Shown: positions 10,001-24,030, numbered from the stretch's first letter. The stretch: 64,000 nucleotides of DNA from Schistocerca nitens (GCF_023898315.1 NC_064616.1:296720934-296784933); one strand, 5' to 3'. Notes: generated by a model not told the origin, from the letters alone. Numbers and translations: made by a program.

Positions 10001-11690
10001 AAAGTTTTTGTCCTTACTTTCACTCTTTTGGCAAGTGTAACATCATGCTATGCCCCCATTCCCCCACGGCCACCTACATTTCTGCTGTTGATGTGTGATA
10101 CATATACATAATTTGCACCAAAGTACTTGTGGGTTGACATTGTTTTATGATGAAAATTGTGTTAAACATGCCACAAACATAGACATCAGATTATGCTACA
10201 GATTAGGCTGTTACAAAAACCTTTATTCCATATTCATATTCATTGACCTGACAACTCTCAACCAGATTGTCACCTCCCAAACTAGCCCTACACCTGGGTC
10301 TATCTTACTGATCAGTCTGTCATGACAACTAAAATTTAAGTGTGTGAGTGGACTCATTATCCCACTTGTGCCCTGGTTTCATTTCTGATAACATTATCCA
10401 GGATGATCATCTGCATTCACAATAAATTTCTCTTAGCTAAGCAAAGGGAAAACCTTGGCAGCATTGCCCTAATTAAGTTTGTTTTTTGTGATTCACGGAG
10501 GGGTGACAGCTTGTCATTCTTCTGTTGGGCAAGTTGTAGTATTTTCTAAGAATTCTTCATAAGACCGGATAGAGAGACAAATTAGAATGATGGTTCATAG
10601 GGGAAAATTTTTGTGTGTGTTAATACAGTAAATATCTCCGTGAGATGTGCTGTTCTCATTGTTGGATAAGAGCATACAGTAATAAAATAAAAATTCCTTG
10701 TATATTATATGAGTGAGTGCAAAGTAATATTAGCAGGTAGCAGTAGCAAGGGAAATGTATCTGACAAGAAGGAACAAATCCGGCTCTTGGTCTACAAAGA
10801 ATTTCACCTCATCTGATATTTTATCCTAGTAGAAACATACATCAAGTGCTGCTGTTAATACAGAATTAAGAAAGTAGGAAGATATAAAAATTTTAATGGT
10901 GTTACATTGGATGTTTACTGTTTTAAGTGCTTTATTTTTAAATTTTCTGGCAAGTTGTTAGTTATTTATAAATCATAAGGTCAAATTGGCTGAACAAGTC
11001 TGGTTGTGGGCAAAAAGTTTTGTCAAGGAATAGCTCAAATTAGATGCTAGTTGATGCATTGGTGTAGTTAAAAGTATAAAAGCAGTTCAATTGAATATAC
11101 TGATATCGGATAGCAGCTTGTCTCGTAACACATTGTTGTGGCATGTTACGTTATGCAAGTACAGCCAGCAAGAGAACAAAATATTTTTTGAGTAGGAGGG
11201 ATTTATGTAGGTTAGAGTGGCAGCCTGCTGTAGTGTGTAGACAGAGGTTCAGGAGTTGGTGAAATGGTATCAAATACTGCAGTTGATCTGTAAAAGCTGT
11301 GGGCGATGTAATGACATTTGTGTTTGGGACATTTACAAGTGGGTGTACGTTTTTTAAAGTGTACCCTAGGCAAAATATTATTGCAGTTAAAAAAAATATC
11401 CTTTAAGTTGTTTCACAGCCTGATAAGATTTCTTGTATACACCAACAAAAGCTTTAGTTGTACTTACTTAGTTCAATCTTTTTATCATAAATGACTTTTA
11501 TCTGTAAATACTGGGAGATAGATTCGTCTTCACTAAGCAATTTTAAGCAGAATGTTTTATTTAAGAGCAGATTTTGGTGGTATAAAAAAAAATTGCAATA
11601 GCACAGTTACCTGTTGTGATGGGTTCCTTGATAATATAGAACCTCCTTTGAGTGACATGAAATGCCAGGAAATATTTCCACAAAAAGCCG
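7099..11690. other. no recognisable coding sequence; possible upstream region of nocte
   Basis: Long AT-rich stretch without transposon ends or protein similarity that I can see. All open frames are under 100 codons and lack motifs. A candidate noncoding exon end, CCTAT followed by GTAAGT (donor at 9171), lies downstream of a less AT-rich patch at about 8880-9060. It could be a 5'UTR exon of the gene starting at 20143, but that is a guess. Confidence 0.4.
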
Positions 11691-11792
11691 TATTTATTCT
11701 GAAAAGGACACACACACACAAATCTCTGTCAGGTCAGACAGTAGCAGTTGTGTGTGTGTGTGTGGGGGGGAGGGGGGGGAGGAGGTCGACAG

Positions 11793-12384
11793 AAGCGTCC
11801 GATCCCACACGTCGGCTTTGACCCGTGACGTAAGGGTGTTGTCGTGTGTGACGTCATGACGGCGCGGGGTTTGGTTTGAGTGTGGCTGTCTCCAGTTCTG
11901 TTTTATTTTATTTACTTTTCTGATCTGCTCGTTCTATCTCGAGTTTTTTTTTTTTTTTTTTTTTTTAATTTCAAAACACTTATTACTTATTTTAATTATC
12001 TGTTTCCTCCAATTTCTGTTTTAGTTTATTATATTTATCTTTCTGATCTGTTCGTTCTATCCCGTGAGATTTTTTTTTAAAAAGACAAAAAACACTAATC
12101 AGCTACTGAAGCATCTTTATCTTCTATGGGTTGCAGGGGTTACGACCCCTGGGGAGGTGGGTGGGTATTCATGCATGGCTGTCTTCACTTACACGTTGTA
12201 GCTGTGCAAGGCGCCTAAATTTGTTTATATTTAGTTTGCCCCCCCCCCTCCCAAAACACCCCATTTCCTGCGCTTGTTCCGTTAGTGTCATTAGGCTTCT
12301 TGTTGAAAGTGTGTGTGTTTGTTTTTGTTTCCGCCATATTTGTGATGTCATGGGTCAAAGCAGACGGGCGGGATCGGACGCTTC
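11793..12384. mobile_element. inverted-repeat element (MITE or foldback-like)
   Basis: The left arm, GAAGCGTCCGATCCC then GGCTTTGACCCGTGAC (11793-11828), is matched in inverse at 12346-12384 (GTCATGGGTCAAAGC then GGGATCGGACGCTTC), with a few mismatches. Between the arms, a TCTGTTTTA...TTTCTGATCTG...CGTTCTATC block occurs twice in direct orientation (about 11894-11943 and 12016-12065). There is no coding capacity. The flanks are GT repeats and poly-G, so the outer limits and target duplication are not resolved. Confidence 0.6.
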
Positions 12385-12391
12385 CGTATTT

Positions 12392-12393
<2 letters not shown>

Positions 12394-12470
<77 letters not shown>

Positions 12471-12498
12471 TTTTTTTTTCCTTCCCCCCCCCCCCCCC
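12394..12498. repeat. compound (GT)n(GA)n T-run C-run
   Basis: GT repeats to about 12447, GA to 12470, nine T, then a long C run. This is directly adjacent to the inverted-repeat element and is followed by GAAGAAGGTTTTGGCCGAAAGC, a phrase that looks like part of a dispersed repeat. Confidence 0.9.
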
Positions 12499-12685
12499 GA
12501 AGAAGGTTTTGGCCGAAAGCTAAACATGTATTCATCTTTTTGTTATACTTATATGCAAGTCAATGTGTCAACTTTACAGTGAGTAGCAGTTTACCATTTT
12601 CTGTATATTGTTGACATTCCAATCTGGAGCTTCCATTGTTTAAAATAGCAATTGGTGGTGGTTGTTGATTTTGTCGTTGTTGATT

Positions 12686-12686
<1 letters not shown>

Positions 12687-12716
<30 letters not shown>
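12687..12716 (+). repeat. (TTG)n microsatellite
   Basis: About ten perfect TTG units, preceded by interrupted units from about 12657. Confidence 0.9.
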
Positions 12717-12719
12717 GAT

Positions 12720-15700
12720 AGTCTCCACTCTGGGGAAGGGCTAATACAAACTCCAAACTTTTAACTGCAGTGAAGTAAAAGGAAAGCAATTGAGACTTTA
12801 ACTTTTATAAGCAAAAAATAAATAAATTTAATGCTTCAGCCAGTTTCAATTCAAACTCCACTATGGATTTCAGTGGGCATGCCATCATCTTGAGGTGAAA
12901 TTTGCTGTTTTATTTTGTGTTGTGCTTATGTGTCATCATTTTTTTTTACACAGTGTTGTGGCAATAAGCGTGTGTTTTTACACATTCACAATATTTTACA
13001 AGTCTTAAAGTGCAAGGATGTTAACTGTACCAGTGTTTCTGGGTATTTGTTATAAATTCTTTCAGTGCTATGCAGTACTTAGTTCTAAAATATGAAACTG
13101 TGGTAAAATATAGGTGAAAAAATTATGGATGTTTATTAAAGGTGAAGTAAGCTTACATAATTTTTTTTATTTTATGATATCTCAAAAATATAATTGGTCA
13201 ACTTTTAAAGAAATCAAGTTGATTCTGATTTTTCATGTAGTAGTTTTTGTCCAATCTGCTTGTTATGTATGAAAATCCCAAGCACTATGTTCAGGATCAT
13301 TTTACAGCATTTCTTTAAGAATGCAGTATTTTCATATTACTGCTTATTTTCAAATTTATGTCCAATGGTTTTTTTAGACTCTGTCATAATAAAGGCATTG
13401 CTGTGTTTGGTTAGAGTTATGAATTAACCCTCCCCCCACCCCTCCCCCGTTGTGGTGATGAACTGACCTGTAGCACAGCTGAAGGTGTAGGAGGTTAGGC
13501 CCATATCACACTGTGAAAGTTCTTTGGTCAAAGATTTTGTCAAACTACTTTGATCAAAATACTTCGTTGCAGGAGCTACAAATGTTTTGTCATTGTTGTT
13601 GGACAATGGATGCCGAATGCTCGGTCGTCTGTGTAGCATCATTTAATGTAAAATTGGCGCTTAGCAAAATCCTTAAAAAGAAACATAAAATGATTGTGTG
13701 TGAAACCAAGGATAGTGGAATGAGAAGCTCAAAATGTTAATCAGTGTTGGCTTTGTGAGCTACTCTGCTAGGACTTAAAAGGCAACAAAAATTATTTGAA
13801 AATTAGCGAACAAACATTTCAATTTTTTCTTACGAAAGTAGCCCCTCATATTTGCCAAAAGGTACCCATTTAAGAATGTGATTGCTGCTTAAGATAGTCA
13901 CATAGTTATGTTAAGATTTTTACCAGTAGGTTAAACCTATGTGTACCTGCACTACAGTAATCTCATCCCACAAAGTATTGTTTCACATATTGTTCCAGAA
14001 GCATGTGAAGCAATATATAAATCACTTGAGGAGGAATTTATGAAGGTCAGGTTATGTAATTTGGAGTAACAAATAAATACAGGTATATTTATTTCACTTA
14101 TTTACACTTTACTGTCTACACTGAGATTTGACCAAATGACTGTGATCAAAGATTTTTGTCAAAGGCATTTGACAGTGTTATACGGGCCTTAGGTTTGCAA
14201 GGTGACAGTGGGTTTGAGAGATGGTAAAACCAATGAATTTGAAAGCAGAAAATCTGTTTGTGGTAACAAATTGACTGGTAGTGAAGCATAATGTTTATGT
14301 CCATGCCATATTGAAAAAATGCAAAGGGGCTCTAATAACTTCTACCCCTTCTTTAAAATTGATTGTGAAATAATGCCCAGTTTGGTCTATGTATTGAATG
14401 AGAGAGATATTTTTGGAAGATTCCTGGGTTTGGGTAGTTGTCAGGGTTGCTTTTATTATTGTACCTTAACTACAGCAAGGTGTAAGAGAGAGTGCAAAAA
14501 TGTTCATGGATCCGAGCGAAAACACCCAGGATACCACATAGTATTCTGATCACAGACTGGGCAGTAATGGCTTTGACAGATTTCAGAGATTTGATTTGAG
14601 ATTAATTGAAAATTTTGAACTGACTTTTGTTATTGGTTTTTCCCTATTAAAAGGTATGATTTCTCAGATGCAGTGGATAATTCAAAAGAGGAAGAGGATA
14701 TTAAACTAAATGTTTTTAGCAAAAAGAGCCATGATATTAGGATATTTATTAAATATTTAGAAGAAAAAAAACTTAACTGTATTTTGGGTTATAAATTTTT
14801 GTCTTTGATAAATATTATGGAGCAAAAACTCCATCGGGGTTTTCCACGATGTCATGAGACCTTGGAACTTGAACTCTGAAGCACATATGAAGGAGGTTAT
14901 GTAATTTTATAAATGTGAGAACTTATGAGTGCTAATTAAAACTGAGTACTGTGCTTTAAAATACCTTCATCTTGTGTGAAACAGCTTCAGTGGTGGTCAA
15001 CGGGAAAATTTCTTAAGACCGTTTGCTTATTATTGTACACACATCATCTCAAACATGAGAAGGAAACACAGAAAATGAACACTCTATACAACAAAAAATA
15101 TGTGTTTACAGAAGTTATGTGCCATAGATCCGAGACATTGGAGATACTAAATCGATGTTGAAGACTATAATTTTTTTAATACCATAAGAAATTATGGAAA
15201 TTATCAACTTTACTTTTGAAGGAACATAATTTAAATTCGTAGTTTTCAAAACGTATGGTTTGCTGACTAATCACAAACAGATGCTTAATAAACTGATTTT
15301 GTTGGACTGTACAACAAACAGTATCCCTAACAATGATGCAAGCACCTCTGTTCCATTTCCAGCCTAAAGACCATATAAGCCAACTGTAAGTTTTAGAAAC
15401 TGTCCAACATGCAAAGCAAATAAAACAGTTGCAAGAAACACTAGAGAATGTTTGTATTCGAGAAAAACAGGTCTCTTAACATTAGTATTGAGTGTGCCAG
15501 AACTGACACACTTGTACAGGTACCAACAACAGTACATCTTACAGACATGTATAATGCACCCATCAATGCTATCGTAGATATAAAGTATAACCTCTACAAA
15601 TATAAGAATTTCTGGTGTGGACATTACATAATTACTTAGTGTAATTAATGCTTATTCAAATTATTTTAAATTTAGCAATGCAACATATATACAGTCTAAT

Positions 15701-15750
15701 GGTGTATCCACAGGTAGCAGGTTATCAAGCCTGTTGGCAAATGTTTTTCA
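12720..15750. other. no recognisable gene
   Basis: AT-rich sequence. Open frames are all under 90 codons and show no domain I recognise. Confidence 0.6.
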
Positions 15751-15771
15751 AATAACCTAAAAAAAAAAAAA

Positions 15772-16005
15772 GTACCGAGCGAGGTGGCGCAGTGGTTAGA
15801 CACTGGACTCGCATTCGGGAGGACGACGGTTCAATCCCGCGTCCGGCCATCCTGATTTAGGTTTTCTGTGATTTCCCTAAATCATTCCAGGCAAATGCCG
15901 AGATGGTTCCTCTGAAAGGGCACGGCCGACTTCTTTCCCCATCCTTCCCTAATCTGATGAGACCGATGACCACGCTGTCTGGTCTCCTTCCCCAACCAAC
16001 CAACC
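15772..16005 (+). mobile_element. tRNA-derived SINE, family C
   Basis: The head CCGAGCGAGGTGGCGCAGTG (A box inside) and GACGGTTCAATCCCGCG (B box) is followed by a body with TTTAGGTTTTCTGTGATTTC and a pyrimidine-rich, CCAACCAACC end. The flanks repeat AACCTAAAAAAA (about 15754-15765 and 16006-16017). Confidence 0.88.
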
Positions 16006-16017
16006 AACCTAAAAAAA

Positions 16018-19000
16018 TGTAATTGTTTTAGCTGACTATCATCTAATTATAAAGATTATATACTGTATTACTACAGATATTATATACTATATTACTACAG
16101 ATATGTAGATCATACAGTGATGGTTGTACAGTGAACATAAGAACACACTAATATATGCAAGTTGTTCAGTTTGCGATGCTCAGAATGTTAAACTTACAGC
16201 ATAACATGAACAAAACAAGACTATAGACTTCCTTGCTATCAAATTTAGCATTAGATACAATAGGAGAGCAATTACCTCCACCACAACACACAGTTAAACT
16301 TAACACATAATACATAACACCACCATTGTTCATTCAGGCTTGCAGCTTTCAGATTTGTGATACACAGAGTGGTCAGATAGCCGTGAACTCCAGCAGATTT
16401 TATTATTATTAGTGTACAGACATAAACACTAGTAAATAAATTGACTGAAGTAGGATACATCCCACACACACAGTAGATTCTCTTTATCAAAATATTGTAA
16501 GAGCACAGCAGCTGTAACGTGATGAATCACTGACTGCAACAAGATGAAATACCATTGTCCCAAGTTTGTTGACAATCTGTCATATAACAAAGCAAATATT
16601 TTCAAACAGTTCAATATAAATATCAGTTCTTCTACTGTGAGTAAATTATCTCTTATCACTTTGGGAGAGGAGGGGGGGGGGGGGCGTTCTGGAGTATGTT
16701 ATGATCCACGGCCAAAACTGTGATCATTTCTACTTGAGCCAAGAGGACAGTAATTTTAGAATGTGGTTTAATAAACTTCTTGCAGCCTTTTGCCTACAAA
16801 TCTGTAGTAGCTGCCCATTTGCTTGAAACAAGACACACTGTGGGGAATAATGAATATGACATGGAGATTCTACATATATAAGACCACAGCCGAAAACTGG
16901 ACCTCAAAGAATATATAGAAATTTGCAGGCACAAAATTACTAAAGAAAATTGTACATAAAACAAAGTATATTTCATGTTACCTTTTTCTTTTCCTTCAGA
17001 AATCAACCAGCAGCTCTACATTTCAGTTTTTTATACACAACCAGGCCTCAGAAAAATATCACTCGGATAAAGTGCAAACTTGGTAGTTCGGTGATAGTGA
17101 ACGTAGATTTCAAAAGAATGTACTGTATGTATGTGCAAAGTTGCGATGTTAAAGGCACTAGGAGAATTAATATCAGGTGTAATGTAATGCTATTTGGTTC
17201 TGAATATTTCTAATGTTTTCCATGTGTTTTTGATTAGTTGTGATGTTTGAAGATTGTAATTTAAATGCATTTTAGATCCACTTAAAGAATAAATTTGGGC
17301 TGTAGTTATCTGCATTGGGACCAATCAAATAGTAGGAAGTTGTTAACTTTGATATGTAGATTAAGTTTATTGATTATAATCCAATTATCACATAGTTAAG
17401 GAACTTTATGTTCATATAATATTGTTAAAGCACACTTATTTGGTGAGAATGTTCACAAATTGTGGATTGCCTGTAGTCTTATGTAAGGTTAATGAGTTTG
17501 CTGTTCATTAACATTTTTAAATTATTAATATTCTATTTTCTTCACTTAAAAATCTAACAGCTCTGTATCACACAAGAAGCTGTAACCAACATATTAATTA
17601 TATCATTCAATCCTGCCAATATCTTTGTGTGTTGTGATAGAAATGAAGACCAGCAATTCAAAGAAACTGCGAACACAGATTAAAGGTGCCACAGACAGTT
17701 GATATTTTCCTCTATGTAATTTAAGGTGTGCAGGTACTGTAACATCCTACCAAATAGCAGAGGCACTGAATCATTGAAAGACACACAAACTACCTTTACT
17801 TTTTAAATTACATTCCATTGTCATATTGATATTTTTGTTGGTTATTGTTAGGATGGAGAAAGTGTTCAGTACCACTGGACAAGAAAATGTGTTTATGCAG
17901 TTACATTAAAGAATGATATTGCCCTAGTACTTAATAGAAAGCTTCTGTATCAAAATCTGGAAAAGTGTTATTTGCCATATATTTCAAATTGCCCAACCCA
18001 TTATAGGCCACAGTACAGTGTTGACTGTAATTCACCTATATTGTGATTTTATCTGTGCAAAAGAAAAACAACAACTTTACTGAAATTACTTACTTCAGAA
18101 CCTGTAAATGCAGGAATAGTTATTATGCTAAATCATGGAATGATAAATCTTAAATTTTCTCAAACACGGTTAAGGAAAATGTGATTTGCATCTGGTCTGA
18201 ATATTTGATATGTGAAGTATATTTTTTGTTAGCTCGTAAGCAGAGAGATAAGTATTTCGTGCTGAGAACTATCTTTACTGTAACACACCGTCAAAAATCA
18301 GAATAATTTCACTTATGGGAAAGTTTTTTAACCACTGGAAAGAGGAGTCACTTGCATATGATGATACGTCGTATAGAACCAAAGTATAAAGCATTTTATA
18401 ATGCTACGATATTGTAAGAATGGCAGGAAATTAGGCAAGGATGTAATGTTTTATTTCACTGAAAAGAATTAAGTGTAAGGACAGATAAAACATTGTATGG
18501 CTGGCATTCTGGTGTAAGCCTTCCTACTGGACACTTCTTTCATAGCTTGTGTGCCAGTGTTACTGCTTATTTTTTGGAAGAGTTTCTCCTTTGGTCTCAT
18601 AAGATTGAGTTAACTCCCATTACATATCCTTTTACTGAAGAAATAATTGGGATCTCATTATTTTTAACTAGAAATGCTAATCATTGCACCACTTTGTCTT
18701 TAGATGGTGTGCAGCGACCTGATGTGCCTGTGTACATCCTTACATGATTCATTAGCTTCAGTTTTCACTATGGTCTCCACACAATGGCAGGGGCAGTCAA
18801 GAAGATTGTCACCTCATAAAAATGAAGCTATATAATTAAATCTGGGGCATTCCCAAATATTAAAAATTAACTAGGAAGACTTCCTCATGGCACACTTCAT
18901 TTCTTCTGTACAGGAGTTCCTCATAGTAGTTTGAATTTTTGTCTCAGGTGTGTTGTTTGTGTACACTCTGACAAATTCCTTACATATTTGACTAATTTTT

Positions 19001-20088
19001 TAATTTTCTTATTTACAAATTTTCTAATCAGAGTTCTGCAAACTATTGACTCATTCTGTGAACAAGTGTCTTTGGCTCATGTGGACCCACATAACCTGAC
19101 AAATATGCAGATAAAATAAATAATTAATTTGTCAGTCCTGGAACATATTGAAATCTCCATGCCACACATCATAGTATATTGCTGGAGGAGTCAAAACAAA
19201 ATGACATAGCCTGTTGGTAACGTAGAGTATTGTGCAGTAATTTGTTTTTAGCACCAGTGGAAATGTTGCTGCTGTGTGAAGCCAATCCAATTGCCCAAAA
19301 AGGTAATCTGGATGGGCCTGAGACAGGATAATATGTTTAGGACTGTTAAGCTCCTTTAGATGATTATTTTTGAATCTTGTCGGAATAAGGGATTTATCTT
19401 TACAGATACTCTCTCACTTTTTTTAAAAACAATTGAGTCAACATTTACTATGTGGCTGCTGCTTAGTGTCACTTGTATTTGGTACGCAGTAATATATCTG
19501 TATGTACATAACTACAATGGTAATAATTACATTATAGTGAAATCACATTTCATTGGTGTCAGAACAGAAATAGTTGATACCCCTGAAATAAGAATTCACT
19601 GTAACTTCATAAACAAGGTTTTTATTACTGGTTTGGTCCCATCACTTAATTATTATGGTCTTACACAGTTTATGAACAGTAGTTTCATATAGCAGAAAAA
19701 TAAGTATTTCAGTTAATTGCTACATTTTCAGTGAATATGGGATGTGTTGTTGGGGAGGGGGGGGTGGCTGCCAGAAGACACCATAGCAAATTGTTACCAC
19801 CACCAAATTTTGGTTATGTTGAAATATAAAGAGTAGTCTGTGCATAATTAATTTATTTTTGAAGTGTGGTACACAGTTGAATGTTAGATTTATGTTAAAA
19901 GTTCAGTGTTCTTTGGTTTAGTTATTTACTTTTTTGTGTGTTTCTTCTTGTTGGATGTACCATAAGTGCAAGAACAGTTTTAACAATTTCCCCAAAGACA
20001 TTGTAATCATCATTGATAAGTGTTGTGAGTGAGAATAGATGTAAAGGCGATTTGCAGGGAAGTTGTTATTGTTCTCCTTAATTTTCAG
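16018..20088. other. no recognisable gene; probable 5' flank or first intron of nocte
   Basis: AT-rich, with homopolymer G runs near 16666-16684 and 19757. No open frame here resembles a known protein. It leads up to a good 3' splice site at 20087-20088. Confidence 0.5.
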
Positions 20089-20142
20089 AAATAAGGTTCG
20101 TTCCACGGGTCTGTTTTATCTAAATGGTTGCCTGGAGACAGA
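20089..20142 (+). promoter_or_regulatory. nocte: probable 5'UTR part of the first coding exon of nocte, with upstream ATG
   Basis: A pyrimidine-rich tract ending TTTTCAG at 20087-20088 would make 20089 the exon start. The leader then contains an ATG at 20124 in a different frame, which runs 30 codons to a TAG at 20214-20216, overlapping the main start at 20143. A second, weaker acceptor, ACAG ending at 20141, would start the exon one base before the main ATG and remove this upstream ATG. Both are inferences from sequence only. Confidence 0.4.
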
Positions 20143-20226
20143 ATGTCTACTTTGCCTGGGATTCCGTTGAAGGGGGAGAGAGGAAAGACAAAGTACCAGT
20201 TACGAGACATAAATAGTTTGTACAGG
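20143..20226 (+). CDS. nocte: PRRC2/BAT2 homologue (nocte), first coding exon
   Basis: 28 codons beginning MSTLPGIPLKGERGKTKYQ and ending DINSLYR. This matches the start of PRRC2 proteins, in which a short K/G-rich leader is followed by KY-x-L-(D/N)-(I/L)-(N/F)-x-x-Y-(R/K)-G. The ATG has A at -3. The exon ends in AGG followed by a consensus donor GTAAGT (20227), phase 0, and the next exon supplies GES as in the family (Y-K/R-G-K/E-S-L-E). PRRC2 proteins are large, mostly disordered RNA- and ribosome-associated proteins. Drosophila nocte is needed for temperature entrainment of the circadian clock through chordotonal organs. The start is chosen because it gives the family N-terminus and no in-frame ATG lies closer. 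Confidence 0.88.
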
Positions 20227-22569
20227 GTAAGTATGCAACTTAGTTTTTATCGATGTGAAGCTACGCGTGTCTCAGGGCCACAAATAAAATATGGAATAAG
20301 GAATAATTTCGCTTTTGAAATTTATGGAAGGCTATGGATAATATATTAAAACAATGTGATTAATTTTCATGAAAGTTGTGCATTCCTTTGGAATGTGGAA
20401 TTATTCTGTGTAATCATTTACTTAGCCTGGATCATTATTTTTAATTCATGTCATTGTTCAGCATGTGACAAAGTACTTTGGTGTAGGAGACACTCTGGGC
20501 AAGCAGTCAGTTACTTTCACTTCATAGTGGTGTGAAGTAGTCACATTGTGTAAAAGTTATATTATTTTCTGTCTCTATGCAAATGCTTTTATCTAATATC
20601 GGAAGTTTTCTAACTTTACTCCTCTCATTCTCAGTTCCTCAATTACTAAGGTCAAGGACTGTGTGTGATGAAAAATTTTATGTTAATGACAGGAAGAGTG
20701 TTAGATGTGGCAATTCATTATGTCATAGTTTGATGAAAATGAAATAGGTTTTGGGGACAACTGCTTATCTCAGATTGAAAAAGTGAAATTTCTGGAGTGT
20801 ATGCTACCCTGTTAGCTGCTGTAAACTTGTTTCAGAGGAGTTGAGTTTGGATTTTATGGCTCATTGCAAGTAAGTTATCCTTACAATGCTCTGTGAGTCA
20901 ATGAATCTGAGTGTGAAATAATGCGGTATAGTAACAGAAAGTTGCAGTTTGCCAGGTTTCTATAATGGCCAGTGTCTACATCAGAGGCGGTCTCAACTGT
21001 GCAGCATATATACGTATAATATATTACAATCAGCCTCATTGTTTAATATTTGAATGTAAAAGTAGGTAATCTGAAGACAGCAGTGAAAGAAATTTGAAAT
21101 TTATGTTCATCAAGTTGACATACTCCACTGGTAAACTACTGTCCAAAATGATTTTGAATGAGGAATATGTAAACAGAATTTTAATTAATTCATATAATTT
21201 GAGATGTAACAGTATTTTGTGTTACGTAAGTGACATTCTACAATAGGGCTCCCTACAAAGGTGAAGATTACCTTCTACCATGTTCCTTCTGAGTTCTTGT
21301 TTTGTCGCTTAATGATTTCAGTGCTGAAAATCCATTGAACTCATCTTCATGAGTTTATTCATAGCTGTCTTTTGTTACTATGGCTTTTCAAAATAAAATG
21401 TGTCAGCTGCTTAGTTCAAATATTTTATTGCACTTAACTGGTCACAACTGATTAATCAGTCATCTTTGGAAGTCTACAAAATATTGGAAATCACAAATAG
21501 TTAGTACATGGTCATAGATGTGGAGTACATGAAGCCTGTTACAAAAACCAACTCTGTATTAGCTTATAACATAGATAAGCAAACGTCAATACCTTTATCA
21601 ATGAAGCATAATGCCATGACGTATCACAGAATGTACATGGTATATTTGATATTTGTTACCATAGATTGATAACTAAGAATGAATAAATCACAAGTCTGTG
21701 CAGTAAAGTTCTTGTACTAGCAGAAAGTAACACATAAAAATTCAGATAAAAAAATAACTAAGGTATATAAGAAGGGAGTTGTACAGACTGAAATGCCAAT
21801 TATGTCTAAACATAAATTTTAATTTGAGGTCTTCAAGGCTGATAATCAATTTTATTTTGTAAAGTTAGAGGTGTCACCGTGGGCTGATGGTGAAGTGGCT
21901 ATTCATTGAACTTTTTTTTTTTTTTTTGTTCTGGAGATGAGGCCAGCAGCTGGAAGTGTGTCTGCAGAAACACGAGTAGGTTTCAATCCTTGGGGAGTTG
22001 AGAGGGCCAGTGTGCAAGTTTGAGAGAGGGTGCAGAAAGTGTGCCTTTGGTTCATATGAATGTTAATTAAAATCTAACATGTCATTTTCAATGTAATTTG
22101 GGAAACACACACATTGTGCCGTATAATGTATTGCTAACATTTGTATCTTCATAAAATGGACTAATTTTCATCATTCTATAAGAGATGCTATACAACCAAA
22201 ATTATTTTTATTTTGCAATGCAAGCTGGTCATTCAGCAAATCTCTAGCATTTAGACAGATATGTTTGTGTGTTTCAAGCTCTTCTAAGAGGTTCATTAAG
22301 ATCTGATGTCTTGAGTGCATGCTCAACAAGACCACAAAATTCCTGTATCAACTTTCGTAGAACTTCTTAAAGCTGCATTCAGCCAACTTACCTACTGCTT
22401 CTATAATGCTTCCAGCTGCAAGCCTCACCTCCAGGATACATGAAAGTATAATGAATAACCACTTCACCATTGGCCCATGGAGACTGCATCAACCCTCTCC
22501 CTCTCACCCTCCCTCTCCCTGTGTGTGTGTGTGTGTGTGTGTTTTCTAATTTTTTTGTTGTTTTGTTAG
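20227..22569 (+). other. nocte: nocte intron 1 (2343 bp)
   Basis: GTAAGT donor and TTTTGTTAG acceptor. Mostly plain AT-rich sequence. Near 21880-22060 a GGGCTGATGGTGAAGTGG phrase and a GGTTTCAATCC phrase suggest a degraded tRNA-headed SINE, split by a T run at about 21911-21926. A (GT)11 tract lies at 22521-22542, about 27 bases before the acceptor. Confidence 0.8.
22521..22542 (+). repeat. (GT)n next to a 3' splice site
   Basis: A CT/C-rich run (22497-22520), then GT repeats, then a T-rich tract directly before the acceptor AG at 22568-22569. It could serve as, or interfere with, the polypyrimidine region. Confidence 0.9.
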
Positions 22570-23486
<917 letters not shown>

Positions 23487-23618
23487 GTTCCAGTCACATC
23501 TACGTCACCTCAGACATGTGCTGCAACAACATCAATAACAACTGTAACAAGTGTCACGAGTGCAACTCCACCAAATGTGACGACATCTCCAGCACCAAGG
23601 CCAGCAGTACCTTCACAG
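23487..23618 (+). CDS. nocte: PRRC2/BAT2 homologue (nocte), third coding exon: Thr/Ser/Pro-rich linker
   Basis: 44 codons, phase 0 at both ends, between AG at 23485-23486 and the donor GTGGGT at 23619. It encodes a low-complexity linker, VPVTSTSPQTCAATTSITT and onward to SPAPRPAVPSQ. The frame is open from the phase set by exon 2, and the composition matches the Ser/Thr/Pro linker that follows the BAT2 core in family members. The next exon continues in phase 0 into the conserved KSW motif. The acceptor is pyrimidine-poor, so this exon may be skipped in some transcripts; skipping would keep the frame. Confidence 0.75.
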
Positions 23619-23699
23619 GTGGGTGGCCCAACATGTTTTATCTTTTTTGTGCTTGAGTCAATGTGTGTTATAAAGCCTCTATGGAAAACAGGCAGTGTG

Positions 23700-24030
23700 A
23701 TATTTAAGGCGCGTTTACACTGACAGATACTCAACTACCAATGTTTGCAACATGTTATCAAAACAAAATGGTGTTCCACAGCTCAATCGGTGCAGATCAG
23801 AGGAACATTGTACCTGTCCTGCTACCACTAAATACCACTACCCAGTGCTAGTGTTTGTTTTAGCTCAGTGTGTAGTGTTTCATGTTGTCTTTCCATGTGA
23901 TCCCTTACGAAATGGGGTAAACATGAAGCAAAATTTCCTAACTCATCACACTCAGAGGCAGAGGAATGCCTCTGGAATGTCATCATTATGAAAATATTAA
24001 ACAGAGGCATAACTCACTACAAAAAATGCT
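23700..24030 (+). pseudogene. PIF/Harbinger-like 5' remnant
   Basis: The opening GCGTTTACACTGACAG and a reading ending SEAEECLWNVIIMKILNR-like resemble the N-terminus of Harbinger (HARBI1-type) transposases, where an acidic SEEEE-type stretch precedes a leucine-rich helix. The ATGTTTGCAACATGTT-like phrases also occur inverted at about 29310-29520 and 56560-56760. No catalytic part remains here. Confidence 0.45.

Noticed and set aside
12215-12614. Open frames of about 105 codons on both strands
   Set aside because: They run through GT/GA repeats and a C run; repeats without stops create the frame.
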